The notes under the pieces were generated by a model. It did no database searches. It saw only the letters and a program-made list of their open reading frames with translations, and was not told the DNA's origin. From contig NZ_CP028908.1 in NCBI RefSeq assembly GCF_024181725.1, forward strand, positions 3,523,501-3,587,500: a stretch of 64,000 nucleotides of DNA, given 5' to 3'. Source of the stretch: Bradyrhizobium sp. WD16. GTDB lineage: Bacteria > Pseudomonadota > Alphaproteobacteria > Rhizobiales > Xanthobacteraceae. The position numbers and the translations under genes are program-made. Positions 8,557 through 17,571 of the stretch are shown piece after piece. Numbering within the stretch: position 1 is the first letter of the stretch; the number at the start of each line of letters is the position of its first letter.

Positions 8557-9008
8557 GCATCACGGACCATGCCGCGCTGGTGGACCGGATTTGTCACGCG
8601 CTCGCCACCGGGCGAACCCTGCGCGACGTCTGCCGGGATCCCGGCATGCCGGCGCCCAGCACCGTCCTGGGCTGGGTCAAAGCCGATCGAGATGGCTTTG
8701 CCACGCGTTACCGAAACGCCCGCGAGGTCGGCTACTCGCTGATGGCGGACGAAATGCTCGAAATCGCCGACGATGCGTCCCAGGATCGCGTTGTGCGCAA
8801 CGAGGGTGGCGAGCCAGTAATCGATCACGAGCACATCTCGCGGTGTCGTTTGCGGGTCGCGGTAAGGCGCTGGCTGCTTGCCAGGGCTCTACCCAAGATC
8901 TACGGCGACCGGCTCGACGTCGAGGCAACGCATGAAACCGGCGATTCGCTCCGCGAGCTGATGAAGGCGATTGATGGACGGACCCGCAGCCTTCAGCCGG
9001 GCGATTGA
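8553..9008 (+). CDS. Terminase small subunit
   Basis: A 151-residue protein with an N-terminal helix-turn-helix-like segment (HALATGRTLRDVCRDPGMPA then PSTVLGWVKADRDGF), which is the DNA-recognition part of phage small terminases of the 'ubiquitin-like/terminase small subunit-like' group. The C-terminal half is helical and should form the oligomeric ring that contacts the large subunit. The start at 8553 rather than 8535 is favoured by the ATGA overlap with the preceding gene. It overlaps the large terminase gene by 35 bases. Confidence 0.8.
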   Translation: MSITDHAALVDRICHALATGRTLRDVCRDPGMPAPSTVLGWVKADRDGFATRYRNAREVGYSLMADEMLEIADDASQDRVVRNEGGEPVIDHEHISRCRLRVAVRRWLLARALPKIYGDRLDVEATHETGDSLRELMKAIDGRTRSLQPGD

Positions 9009-10497
9009 CAGGTTCTCAAATCGCTGCTGGCGGCTCAACAATCTTTACGTCGTCACCGACAAGAACGGCCGGCGCTCGGCCTTCCGGATGAACAGTGCCC
9101 AAGAGGCGCTGTTGGACGGAATGCACAATCAGAACATCATCCTCAAGGCCCGCCAGCGCGGTTTTACCACTTTCATCCAGCTCTTCATGCTGGATGCCTG
9201 CGTCTTCAACTCCGACATCCGGGCCGGCACCATCGCGCATACGCTGGCCGACGCCCAGGTGATCTTTCGGGATAAGATCCGCTTCCCCTACGATAACCTG
9301 CCGGAGGGCATCAAGGCGATCGTACCGCCTGTGAACGACAACACCTCCGAATTGCTGCTGGCAAACAATTCGGGCATCCGCGTCGGCACCTCGCTGCGCT
9401 CCGGCACGCTGCAATATCTGCACATCTCAGAATACGGCAAGATCTGCGCCAAATATCCGGAGAAGGCGCGGGAGGTCCGCTCCGGCGCCCTCAACACCGT
9501 CGAGAAGAACCAGCTTGTCTTCATCGAAAGCACTGCGGAAGGTCAGGACGGCCACTTCTTCGAGCTGTGCCAGCAGGCGCGCAGCAAGCGTAACGCCGGC
9601 GCGCCGCTCTCGGCCATGGACTTCAAATTTCACTTCTCGCCGTGGTGGGAAGACGACGCTTACGTGCTCGAGCCGGGCGCGGTCGAGATCCCGGCATCGT
9701 TTGCGGAGTATTTCGCCAGGCTGCGGGCCATCGGGATCGACCTGCGCCCGGAGCAGAAAGCCTGGTACGTCAAGAAGGCCGAGCAGCAGCAGGGCGACAT
9801 GAAGCGGGAGTTTCCCTCGACACCCGACGAGGCATTCGAGGCGGCGATCGAGGGCGCCTATTACGCCGAACAGCTTGCCCGGATGGAGCTCGATCGCCGT
9901 CTCACGCGGGTCCCGATCGATCCTGCGCTTCCGGTGCTGACGAACTGGGATCTTGGCTTCAACGATGCCAACGCGATCTGGTTCATCCAGGTGGCCGGGC
10001 TGGAGGTCCGCTTCATCGACTATTACGAGAACAGCGGTTACGGGCTCGAGCACTACGCCGGCGAGCTGAAGAAGCGCCGTGACGAGAACGGCTACACCTT
10101 CGGCGAGCACTACTTGCCTCATGACGTCGTCAACAGCGAGCTGTCCAACGGCAAGAGCCGTTACGACACGCTGGTCGGCCTCGGCATCAGCCCCATCATC
10201 ACCGTGCCGCGGGTGCACAGCATCAACGACGGCATCAATGCGGCGCGGCGGCTGTTCCCCAAGGTGCTGATCGACCCGGTCCGGTGCGAAAAGGGTCTGA
10301 AGTGCCTGCGCAACTACCGCAAGGAATGGGACGAGGAGCGGGCGGCGTTCCGGGACAAGCCGCTGCATAACTGGGCATCGAACGGGGCGGACGCCTTCCG
10401 CAACTTCGCTCAAGGCTTCGTCGAGCCGTCCATGGTGGCGCCCCGCCACGCCTATTCGCGCCGCTCTGCCAGGGGCGGCTCCTGGGAGTCCGCATGA
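8974..10497 (+). CDS. Terminase large subunit
   Basis: A 507-residue packaging motor. The ATPase part has a Walker-A-like loop (LKARQRGFTT, near residue 55) and a following beta-strand motif (LQYLHISEYGKI) in the place of Walker B. The nuclease part (from about residue 300) has the first metal-binding aspartate in LTNWDLGFNDANAIWF and a later ASNGADAFRNFAQG helix, as in P22-like and other headful terminases. It should dock on the portal and pump DNA into the procapsid. Start at the ATG 8974 (a TTG lies one codon upstream). It overlaps the portal gene by ATGA. Confidence 0.93.
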   Translation: MDGPAAFSRAIDRFSNRCWRLNNLYVVTDKNGRRSAFRMNSAQEALLDGMHNQNIILKARQRGFTTFIQLFMLDACVFNSDIRAGTIAHTLADAQVIFRDKIRFPYDNLPEGIKAIVPPVNDNTSELLLANNSGIRVGTSLRSGTLQYLHISEYGKICAKYPEKAREVRSGALNTVEKNQLVFIESTAEGQDGHFFELCQQARSKRNAGAPLSAMDFKFHFSPWWEDDAYVLEPGAVEIPASFAEYFARLRAIGIDLRPEQKAWYVKKAEQQQGDMKREFPSTPDEAFEAAIEGAYYAEQLARMELDRRLTRVPIDPALPVLTNWDLGFNDANAIWFIQVAGLEVRFIDYYENSGYGLEHYAGELKKRRDENGYTFGEHYLPHDVVNSELSNGKSRYDTLVGLGISPIITVPRVHSINDGINAARRLFPKVLIDPVRCEKGLKCLRNYRKEWDEERAAFRDKPLHNWASNGADAFRNFAQGFVEPSMVAPRHAYSRRSARGGSWESA

Positions 10498-12662
10498 TCA
10501 CTGACCGCGAGGATGCCGGCGATCGGCGTGAGGAGGGCGAAGCGCCTGACGCGGAAGCGCTGTTCGCCCGGCTCAAGGGCTGGTTCCAGCAGGATTTCGA
10601 CCGGCTCACGGACTGGCGGAAGGACGCCCGGGAGGACTTCGCTTTCACCGCCGGCGACCAGCTGACCGAGGAGGACAAGGCCCGGCTGCGCGAGATGAAC
10701 CGGCCGATCATCGTCATGAACCGGATCGAACCGGTGATCGACAGCGTCGCCGGCTCGGAGGTCGCCAATCGCCAGGAGGTGCAGTTCATCCCGCGCACCC
10801 AGGGCGACGTCGCGGTCAATGAGGTGCTGACCTCCGCGGCGAAGTGGTTCCGCGACCAGTGCGATGCCGAGGATGAGGAGAGCGACGCCTTCCGCGACAC
10901 CGTGATCTGCGGCATGGGCTGGACCGAAACCCGCCTCGACTATGAGGACGACCCCGACGGCGCGCCGGTGGTCGAGCGCGTCGACCCGCTCGAAATGGTG
11001 TGGGACAGCTCGGCCAAGAAGCGCAACCTCGTCGACATGCGCCGGGTCTTTCATATCCGGCGGGATATCCCGATCGAGGAGGCTCGCGCGCTCTGCCCGG
11101 GCGACGAATTCGAGGATGCCGACTATAACGCCACCTGGGTCGACGACGCGCCGGACGGCCGCGACCAGCACCACAACGACGGCCGGTTCTACAACAAGGG
11201 CGACCAGGGCGACGGCCAGGAACGCGCGGAAAAGACCGTCACCATGGTGCGGGCGCAATGGTGGGAGCGCTCGCCGGCCTATCTCGTGATCGACCCGACC
11301 GATCCGAACGGTCAGAACATCCTGACCCTCGACAAGGATGATTTCGAGCAGTTGCAGGCGAAAGCCGAAGCGGTTGGCGGCCGGCTTCGCTTCACCAGGT
11401 CGACGCGCAAGGCGTTCAAGCAGGCCTTCCTCGGCCGGATCATGCTCGAGATCGGCGAGGCGCCCTGCAAGGACCATTTCAGCTTCAAGTGCATCACCGG
11501 CAAGCGCGACCGCAACAAGAACGTCTGGTACGGCCTCGTCCGCGGCATGAAGGACCCGCAGCGCTGGGCCAACCGCTGGATGGCGCAGACGATGCACATC
11601 ATTAACACCTCGGCGAAGGGTGGCATTGCCGCCGAGCGGGGCGCCTTCTTCGAGAACGACGCCGACGGCGAGGCGAGCTGGGCCAAGCAGGACGCGGTGA
11701 CCTACCTGAAGCAGGGCGCGGTGTCGGGCCAGAGCCCGAAATTCATCGCCAAGCCGGTCAGCCAGTTCCCGCAATCGTCGTTCGAGCTGATGCAGTTCGC
11801 GATCTCGTCGATTCGCGACACCTCCGGCGTCAATGTCGAGCTCCTGGGGCTCGCCAGCAACTCGGGGCAGGCGGCAAGCCTCGATCGCCAGCGCAAGCAG
11901 TCGGCCATGACCATCCTGCAATCGCTGTTCGACAGCCTGCGCCGCTATCGCAAGGAGCAGGGTCGGCTGCTGCTGTACCTGATCGAGAACTATCTGTCGG
12001 ACGGGCGGCTGATCAAGATCGTCGGCGAGGAAGGCGCGCGCTATGTGCCGCTGATCCGCCAGGGCGGCCTCAACACCTATGACGTGATCGTCGACGAGGC
12101 GCCGTCGAGCCCGAACCAGAAGGAGGCGACCTGGAGCCTCCTGCAGCAGTTGCTGCCGGTGATCGGCAAGATGCTGCCGCCGGCAACCTGGCTGGCGCTG
12201 CTCAAATACTCGCCGCTGCCGTCGAGCGCCCAGGACGACATTCGCAAGAGTCTCGAGCAGCAGCAGGGCCAGCCTGATCCGGCGCAGCAGCAGCGCGACG
12301 CCGAACTGCAGATGACGCAGGCCAAGGGGCAGGCGGAAATCGCCAACCACCAGGCACTGACCAAGGCCAAGATCGACGGCATGCACGCGGAGGCGCAGGC
12401 CAAGCAGCAGATCGAGATGCGCAAGGCCGCCGCGGCGAGCCTGAGCCAGTTCGGGGCGCCGCAGATCGGTCCGGACGGCCAGCCGATTCAGCCGCAGGGC
12501 GGCGACCCCGGCGCGGTGCTGATCGCGTTCCTGCAGCAGTTCGAGCAGGGCATGCGGGACATCGCCTCGGCCATGGCGGCGCCGAAGCAGATCATCCGCG
12601 ACCAGAACGGCGAGCCGATCGGCGTGGCGCCGATGCCGCCGGGCAACGCGACCGTCCAATAG
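10494..12662 (+). CDS. Portal protein, P22 type
   Basis: A 722-residue portal protein, similar in length to P22 gp1. Typical stretches are NRPIIVMNRIEPVIDSVAG, DVAVNEVLTSAAKWFRDQCD and GMGWTETRLDYEDDPDG; the C-terminal third is glutamine- and alanine-rich and helical, as in the P22 barrel. It would form the twelve-subunit vertex through which DNA enters and leaves the capsid. The gene starts within the large terminase stop (ATGA), a conserved order for this phage type. A 735-codon open frame on the opposite strand is a base-composition shadow. Confidence 0.93.
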   Translation: MITDREDAGDRREEGEAPDAEALFARLKGWFQQDFDRLTDWRKDAREDFAFTAGDQLTEEDKARLREMNRPIIVMNRIEPVIDSVAGSEVANRQEVQFIPRTQGDVAVNEVLTSAAKWFRDQCDAEDEESDAFRDTVICGMGWTETRLDYEDDPDGAPVVERVDPLEMVWDSSAKKRNLVDMRRVFHIRRDIPIEEARALCPGDEFEDADYNATWVDDAPDGRDQHHNDGRFYNKGDQGDGQERAEKTVTMVRAQWWERSPAYLVIDPTDPNGQNILTLDKDDFEQLQAKAEAVGGRLRFTRSTRKAFKQAFLGRIMLEIGEAPCKDHFSFKCITGKRDRNKNVWYGLVRGMKDPQRWANRWMAQTMHIINTSAKGGIAAERGAFFENDADGEASWAKQDAVTYLKQGAVSGQSPKFIAKPVSQFPQSSFELMQFAISSIRDTSGVNVELLGLASNSGQAASLDRQRKQSAMTILQSLFDSLRRYRKEQGRLLLYLIENYLSDGRLIKIVGEEGARYVPLIRQGGLNTYDVIVDEAPSSPNQKEATWSLLQQLLPVIGKMLPPATWLALLKYSPLPSSAQDDIRKSLEQQQGQPDPAQQQRDAELQMTQAKGQAEIANHQALTKAKIDGMHAEAQAKQQIEMRKAAAASLSQFGAPQIGPDGQPIQPQGGDPGAVLIAFLQQFEQGMRDIASAMAAPKQIIRDQNGEPIGVAPMPPGNATVQ

Positions 12663-12672
12663 GAGAACGACC

Positions 12673-13092
12673 GTGGCGGCCTACAACAAGTTCAACAGCT
12701 TCGTGCTCGACCTGGCGACGAAGGTCCACAACCTCAATTCGGACACGCTCAAGATCCTGCTGACCGATGTTGCGCCGGTCGCGTCGAATACGGTCAAGGC
12801 AAATCTTGCGGAAATCGCCGCCGGCAACGGTTACGCCGCCGGCGGCGCTGTCGCGGCGTTCGTCTCCGGCGCAGATCCGGCCGGAACGTACAAGCTCATT
12901 CTGTCGCCCGTCGTCTTCACGGCCTCGGGTGGCTCCATCGCTCAATTCCGCTATGCGGTCCTCTACAACTCGACGGCCGCAAGCGGAAATCTCGTTGCCT
13001 GGTGGGACTATGGCGCGGAGGTCAACTTGACCAATGGCAACAGTTTCACGGTCTCGCTCGACCAGACCAACGGCGTGTTCACGCTGGCCTAG
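12673..13092 (+). CDS. Phage virion-associated protein, probably beta-rich
   Basis: A 139-residue protein with alternating hydrophobic/polar strands (SDTLKILLTDVAPVASNTVK; GTYKLILSPVVFTASGGSIA; FRYAVLYNSTAASGNLVAWW). Such short proteins after the portal gene are common in alphaproteobacterial podophages and are often annotated as structural or decoration proteins; I cannot prove which. Start is the GTG after AGGAGAACGACC. Its stop codon TAG lies within the CTAG that opens the adjacent repeat, so the repeat may have replaced the original end. Confidence 0.65.
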   Translation: MAAYNKFNSFVLDLATKVHNLNSDTLKILLTDVAPVASNTVKANLAEIAAGNGYAAGGAVAAFVSGADPAGTYKLILSPVVFTASGGSIAQFRYAVLYNSTAASGNLVAWWDYGAEVNLTNGNSFTVSLDQTNGVFTLA

Positions 13093-13292
13093 TGTGGTGG
13101 ATCTGACGCTCGTTTCAGCGGGACACTAGTGTCCTGTCTCCGAATTACCGCTTCATTTGCCTCACCCTCGCACGGTAATTCGGAGACATAAGGACACTAG
13201 CAAAATCAAAGCGCTAGTGTGGCTTATGTCTCGCAATTGCCTGCGAGAGACTGGCCGCAAAGGCGGTAGGCAATTGCGAGACGCCACACTAG
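13089..13292. repeat. CTAG repeat array inside the prophage (short unit, type A, type B)
   Basis: The array is three CTAG-bounded units: a short one (13089-13129, CTAGTGTGGTGG to GGACACTAG), a 75-bp type A (13126-13200, arms TGTCTCCGAATTACCG / CGGTAATTCGGAGACA), the 13-base linker CAAAATCAAAGCG, and a 79-bp type B (13214-13292). It sits exactly between two phage genes. It supplies the stop of the upstream gene and its last bases contribute to AGGAGA, the ribosome-binding site of the downstream gene. Confidence 0.9.
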
Positions 13293-13301
13293 GAGATTTG
13301 C

Positions 13302-13550
13302 ATGGCAACCACGCTCGACCTTCTCAAGCAGCAATTCGCAACGCTCTGCCAGCAGCGCGACGCAATCCTTGCGCGATCCGAACCTCTGCGCGCGCAGCGT
13401 GACGCCTTGGTCCGGCAGGCGGAAGCCACGCTTGCCGCCGAGGTCGCGCCGCTCGCGGCGCAGATCGAGGTCGCGGAAGCCGGGTTGACCGATCTCATGA
13501 AGCAGATTGCGCAGATCGCGACCGCGCTCGACGGACGGACGGCGGCGTAA
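13302..13550 (+). CDS. Phage hypothetical protein, predicted coiled coil
   Basis: An 82-residue protein that is almost entirely heptad-like helix (LLKQQFATLCQQRDAILARS and VAPLAAQIEVAEAGLTDLMK). No enzyme motif or membrane span. It ends TAATG with the next gene, so the two are co-translated. It could be a chaperone or assembly factor for the tail-fibre protein encoded next, but this is inference only. Confidence 0.6.
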   Translation: MATTLDLLKQQFATLCQQRDAILARSEPLRAQRDALVRQAEATLAAEVAPLAAQIEVAEAGLTDLMKQIAQIATALDGRTAA

Positions 13551-14899
13551 TGGCCAGCCTCGACCTCGGCGTCCGGATCGCCGCGACATCGTCCGGCGCC
13601 GGCGACTTCGTCTCCTTCGGGCCGGTCACCGGCTATCGCGACCTTTCCGCGTCGATGAACGGAAAGACCTATCGCTATCGTGCGGAAAGCCCGGACCTGA
13701 CGCAGTGGGAATACGGCTCCGGCCAGGTCAGCGGCGGCAATACCATCGCCCGGGCGAGCGTCAAATATTCGTCGACCGGCGCCAAGGTGAATTTCGCGGT
13801 CGCGCCGCAGGTGGCGATTTCGATCGATCCGGACGACGTTCTGCAGTTCGACGACGCGATGTCGCTGACCGCGGCACAACAGGCGCGCGGCCGCAGCAAT
13901 CTCAATGCCGCGCCGTTCGATGCGCTGGCGGCGAGCGGGTTGCAGGTCAACGGCGCAATGGAGGTGAGCCAGGAGAACGGTGCGGCCGCGCGGACGACGA
14001 GCGGTTACGTCGTCGACGGATGGCAGATCTTGTCGACCGGCACCATGGGCTTCTCGGCGGCACAGGTGGCCGACGCGCCGTCCGGATTCACCAACTCGAT
14101 CAAGGTCGCGATCACCACGGCCGCGGCGGCTCTCGGGTCTGGCGACTATCTGATCATCGCGCAGCCGATCGAGGGCTTCCGCACGTCGCGGCTCGGATTT
14201 GGAATGGCGGCCGCGCAGCCGATCTCGATAGGGTTCTGGACCAAGGTCCATCGCGCTGGAACCTACTCGGGATCGGTCAGGAACTCGGCATCGACGAGAT
14301 CGTATTCGTTCACGTTCACCCAGGACGTTGCCGATGCCTGGGAATACAAGACGGTCACGCTCCCGGGCGACACCTCGGGAGCCTGGACCGGCAATACCAA
14401 TGGCGTCGGCCTGTGGCTGAGCTTTGCCATCGCCTGCGGCACGACGTTTGCCGGAGCGGCAGGCGCGTGGGCCTCGGCAAATTATCTCGCGGCGACCGGG
14501 ACGACGAACGGTGCCGGCACCCTCGGCGATGTCTTCCAGATCACCGGTGTCGTCGTTCTCCCCGGCACCGAGGTGCCGGCGGCGGCGCGCTCGGCGCTGG
14601 CCATGCGCTCCTACGATGTCGAGCTTCGCCTGTGCGAACGCTATCTGCAATTCGCGACCACGACGACCATCGGCGTCTACCTGAACGGCGCCGGGCAGAC
14701 CCTGTACCTCTCCAAGTCGCTGCTGACCGAGATGCGCGCGGGACCGACCGCGAGCCAGTTCACCGCGCCGTCGTACAGCAACTGCAGCGTCACCATTGGA
14801 GGCACGACGGTGCGGGACCTGAGGCTCGACCTGACCGCAACGGCGGCGGGGGCGACCTACGCCATTGGCGGCGTCTACAAGCTGGATGCGAGGTTGTGA
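13550..14899 (+). CDS. Phage tail fibre / receptor-binding-like protein
   Basis: A 449-residue, serine-, threonine- and glycine-rich beta protein. The N-terminal part (TKYS- and 'S..L..G.TYRYRAESPDLTQWE') resembles the particle-attachment domain of phage fibre proteins. The middle part (ALAASGLQVNGAMEVSQENG; TSGYVVDGWQIL) is the pattern seen in carbohydrate-binding tail proteins ('N..m..sq......G..y..D.W'). It is therefore probably a host-recognition protein. Its place between portal and scaffold genes is unusual. It overlaps its neighbours by single bases (TAATG and TGATG). Confidence 0.7.
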   Translation: MASLDLGVRIAATSSGAGDFVSFGPVTGYRDLSASMNGKTYRYRAESPDLTQWEYGSGQVSGGNTIARASVKYSSTGAKVNFAVAPQVAISIDPDDVLQFDDAMSLTAAQQARGRSNLNAAPFDALAASGLQVNGAMEVSQENGAAARTTSGYVVDGWQILSTGTMGFSAAQVADAPSGFTNSIKVAITTAAAALGSGDYLIIAQPIEGFRTSRLGFGMAAAQPISIGFWTKVHRAGTYSGSVRNSASTRSYSFTFTQDVADAWEYKTVTLPGDTSGAWTGNTNGVGLWLSFAIACGTTFAGAAGAWASANYLAATGTTNGAGTLGDVFQITGVVVLPGTEVPAAARSALAMRSYDVELRLCERYLQFATTTTIGVYLNGAGQTLYLSKSLLTEMRAGPTASQFTAPSYSNCSVTIGGTTVRDLRLDLTATAAGATYAIGGVYKLDARL

Positions 14900-15336
14900 T
14901 GGCTGCCTATCAGTGCACGGCCTCCGCGGCGGTCATCCGCACCGGCGATGGCGCACTCATCCCGGAGGATGCGGCCAATCGCGACCGCGCGGCCTATCAC
15001 GAATGGCTGGCAAACGGCGGCGTTCCCGATCCCTATGTCGCGCCTCCGCCGGTGGCGCCGCGGTCGATCTCGGATCGGCAGTTCTATCAGCAGCTGGCGA
15101 TCGAAGGCATCATCTCGGAGGCCGACGCCCTGGCGGCGAACGCTGCGGTGATACCGCCCGCGCTGCTCGCGGTGATCGACGCCATGCCCACGGCGGAGCA
15201 ATTCGGCGCCAAGATGATCGTGTCCGGGGCGACCACCTTCGAGCGCAACGACCCGCTAACGGTCCGGATCGGAATGGCGCAGGGCTGGAGCGCGGCGCGG
15301 ATCGACGCATTCTTCATCGCCGCCGCGGCGCTATAG
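14899..15336 (+). CDS. Phage hypothetical protein, possible fibre-associated protein
   Basis: A 145-residue protein. The N-terminal third (TGDGALIPEDAANRDRAAYH then EWLANGGVPDPYVAPPP) resembles the proline-rich region of small tail-assembly proteins, and the C-terminal part (RQFYQQLAIEGIISEADALA; VRIGMAQGWSAARIDAFF) is helical, resembling short proteins encoded behind fibre genes. It overlaps the fibre gene by TGATG. Function not proved. Confidence 0.6.
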   Translation: MAAYQCTASAAVIRTGDGALIPEDAANRDRAAYHEWLANGGVPDPYVAPPPVAPRSISDRQFYQQLAIEGIISEADALAANAAVIPPALLAVIDAMPTAEQFGAKMIVSGATTFERNDPLTVRIGMAQGWSAARIDAFFIAAAAL

Positions 15337-15339
15337 GCC

Positions 15340-16101
15340 ATGTTCTTCGACGCATTCGGCCGCCTGGCGTTTGGACAGGATACGCAAGCCGCGGCGGTCA
15401 GCTACGCGTTGCCGGCCGTCGCCGGCGTCTATCCCATCGCCGGCACCGCCGTGGCATTCGGCGGCGCCGAGGTCGCGCCGGCCGGCATCTATCGGCTCGG
15501 CGGCGCCAGAGCGGCGTTCGGCGCCGCCGAACCTGCATCCGCTGGCGCTTACGCCCTGACGGGCCGGACGATCGGCGAGACGGTGTCGCTGGCGCCGGCG
15601 CCCGGGTCTCATTGGCTGTCGGGCGTTGCGACGACGGTTGCCTTCAAGGAAATCGCCGGCGCCGATGCCTACGCGCTGACCGGGACCGCGATCGGCGAGA
15701 CGGTTGCGATCGCGGCCGCGGCCGGTGCTTACGCCTCAGCAGGATTCGGCGTCACCGTGGCGGTCACGATGCCGGGCGATGGTGGCGTCCATGCCTGGAC
15801 GCTGACGCCGACGCCGCTGATCCGAACCGGCGACGATTTCGACCAGGTCTATGGCGGCGTCGGGCACTACCTCGAGGAGCTCGAGGAGAAGCGGCGGCTC
15901 GCCAGGATCACGCGCAAGACGCCGGCGCCGATCCAGACCAAGGCGTGGCCGGCGTTGCCGCCGATCATAGCCCAGCCGCCACGGCCGGCGCCGGCAATCG
16001 ATCCACAGGCCATCGCCGCCCAGTGGCAGGCCGAGCAGAAGCAGGCCGATGCCGCCGCGCGGCGCCGGCAGGCGCTGGAGATCCTGCTTCTCGCCTCCTG
16101 A
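15340..16101 (+). CDS. Phage structural protein with six 20-residue tandem repeats
   Basis: A 253-residue protein. From about residue 27 to 146 it consists of six consecutive units of 20 residues (the last 19), each beginning with a motif like AG-x-Y-x-(I/L)-(A/T)-G: AGVYPIAGTAVAFGGAEVAP, AGIYRLGGARAAFGAAEPAS, AGAYALTGRTIGETVSLAPA, PGSHWLSGVATTVAFKEIAG, ADAYALTGTAIGETVAIAAA and a final AGAYASAGFG unit. Related 'YALTG' repeats are known in phage and alphaproteobacterial surface proteins. The C-terminal third is a basic, then Gln/Ala-rich helix (LEELEEKRRLARITRKTPAP). Probably a virion fibre component. Confidence 0.7.
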   Translation: MFFDAFGRLAFGQDTQAAAVSYALPAVAGVYPIAGTAVAFGGAEVAPAGIYRLGGARAAFGAAEPASAGAYALTGRTIGETVSLAPAPGSHWLSGVATTVAFKEIAGADAYALTGTAIGETVAIAAAAGAYASAGFGVTVAVTMPGDGGVHAWTLTPTPLIRTGDDFDQVYGGVGHYLEELEEKRRLARITRKTPAPIQTKAWPALPPIIAQPPRPAPAIDPQAIAAQWQAEQKQADAAARRRQALEILLLAS

Positions 16102-16159
16102 GTTCGCGCCTGGCGTATCCAGGCATCGGCGCCGGCCGCATCCGGCGGGGATCTCTGAC

Positions 16160-17029
16160 ATGAGCGAAACCGATTTCGTCGCCGGCTCCGGTCCGGCGGA
16201 TACGCTTCCTTTGGATGATGGCTTAGTTGCCGGCGAGCATGTCGCAGAGACGGACATCGCGTCGGCAGCCGAGCCCGTCGAGGTCGAGGCGAAGCCGGAG
16301 CGGATGGTCTCGCTGGCCGCACTGCATGCCGAGCGCAGCCGGCGCAAGCAGATCGACCAGGAGTACCGCAAAACCCAGCAGGAGCTGGCGGAATTGCGCG
16401 GCAAATTCTCGATCATCGAAAGCCTGAACCTGCCGTCGCAAGGCAGGCCCGCCGATGAGCCGACACCCGAGTCCGATATCGTCGGCTATGCCAGGAAGAT
16501 CGGCGAGACCGTCGAACAGGTGCAGAAGCGCCTGGACGATCAGACGGCGGCGGAGCAGGCGAGCGCCGAGCAGCACAGGCTGATGAACGCCTATCGCGCC
16601 GATGCGGCCCGGTTCGAGGCGCAGGCGCCGGATTTTCGGGCGGCCTATGACCATCTGCTCCAGAGCCGGGCGGCCGAGCTGCAGGCGATCGGCTACACCG
16701 ATCCGCAGTCCCTGCACGAGGCGCTGCAGGCCGACGAGTTCGCCGTCGCCCATATGGCGCTGTCGCGCGGCCAGAGTCCGGCGGAACTGCTCTACGCTCT
16801 GGCGCAGCAGCGAGGCTACCGTAGAGCGGAGGGCAGCAGGCCGAACGGCGCCGCGAGGCTCCAGACCATCGAGCGCGGCCAGGCCGCCAACAAGAGTCTG
16901 TCCAGCACCGGTGGCGCCGCCGGCGAGGCCGAAATCACCGCCGAGCAGCTCATCAAGATGCCAATGGACGAGTTCGAGGCCTGGTGCGCGCGAAATCCGG
17001 CACGAGCCCGGCGTCTGATGGGCGGCTGA
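16160..17029 (+). CDS. Phage scaffolding-like protein
   Basis: A 289-residue acidic, helical protein with a coiled coil (SRRKQIDQEYRKTQQELAEL; IGETVEQVQKRLDDQTAAEQ), located upstream of the capsid gene. Charged, coiled-coil proteins in this position are capsid scaffolds, and the C-terminal basic end (ARNPARARRLMGG) fits the capsid-binding helix of P22-like scaffolds. The start is the ATG at 16160; the open frame extends upstream without a good start. Confidence 0.75.
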   Translation: MSETDFVAGSGPADTLPLDDGLVAGEHVAETDIASAAEPVEVEAKPERMVSLAALHAERSRRKQIDQEYRKTQQELAELRGKFSIIESLNLPSQGRPADEPTPESDIVGYARKIGETVEQVQKRLDDQTAAEQASAEQHRLMNAYRADAARFEAQAPDFRAAYDHLLQSRAAELQAIGYTDPQSLHEALQADEFAVAHMALSRGQSPAELLYALAQQRGYRRAEGSRPNGAARLQTIERGQAANKSLSSTGGAAGEAEITAEQLIKMPMDEFEAWCARNPARARRLMGG

Positions 17030-17088
17030 CCGCGACGCGCGGCGTCCCCCGATTCCCTCATCTCATTTTTCCAAAGACGGAGATTGCA

Positions 17089-17571
17089 ATGCCCTATCCG
17101 TTTTATCAGCGGCGGCGCGATGGCGCGCCGGCGCCGTTCGGCTTTGTCCCGCTGTCTGACTTAACTTACAGGCCGGAAGTCGACGAAGACACGGCGCCGG
17201 TCATCAATGCCAATGCGGCGGTGATTGCCCGCGCTTCGCGCGCAGCTCCGCGGATATTGCAAGAGTTGGCAAAGCGACTTGCCGAGGGCAAAGAGTGGGC
17301 AAAGTCGGTTTATACAATGGCAACCAGTCCGGACTGGCAAGGAACCCGGACGTTCGATCCAATGAAGGACAAAAAATGCGTTAGAGAATATCGCGACGCC
17401 CATAATTATTGCCTGCCGCTCATGATCGGCGAGAAGGGCTTTACCGACACCCAATGGCACAGCATGGAGGACTGCCTCAGAGGAAACGTGAGCGAGAGAT
17501 GTCGAGGGATACCGTACGAGCGCCCTGGTCCCGCGCCGCGTCCGTATCCTCTAAATGACGATCAACGATGA
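17089..17571 (+). CDS. Hypothetical protein, possible moron in the head module
   Basis: A 160-residue protein with cysteines (ECRDAHNYC-like region, DCLRGNVSERCRG) and a helical stretch (RILQELAKRLAEGKEWAKSV). It looks more like a soluble accessory protein than a virion component, and the middle of the gene is noticeably richer in A and T than its neighbours. No known family. It starts after GGAGATTGCA and overlaps the next reading frame by ATGA. Confidence 0.55.
   Translation: MPYPFYQRRRDGAPAPFGFVPLSDLTYRPEVDEDTAPVINANAAVIARASRAAPRILQELAKRLAEGKEWAKSVYTMATSPDWQGTRTFDPMKDKKCVREYRDAHNYCLPLMIGEKGFTDTQWHSMEDCLRGNVSERCRGIPYERPGPAPRPYPLNDDQR

Noticed and set aside
10452-12659. 735-codon open frame on the minus strand opposite the portal gene
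   Set aside because: Shadow of high GC at codon position 3 in the portal gene. It is rich in Arg, Leu, His and Asp without motifs, and the portal assignment on the plus strand is strong.
5485-13292. Possible CRISPR array from the repeated hairpins
   Set aside because: Units are 75-79 bp palindromes without regular unique spacers and there are no cas genes; they are interspersed repeats.
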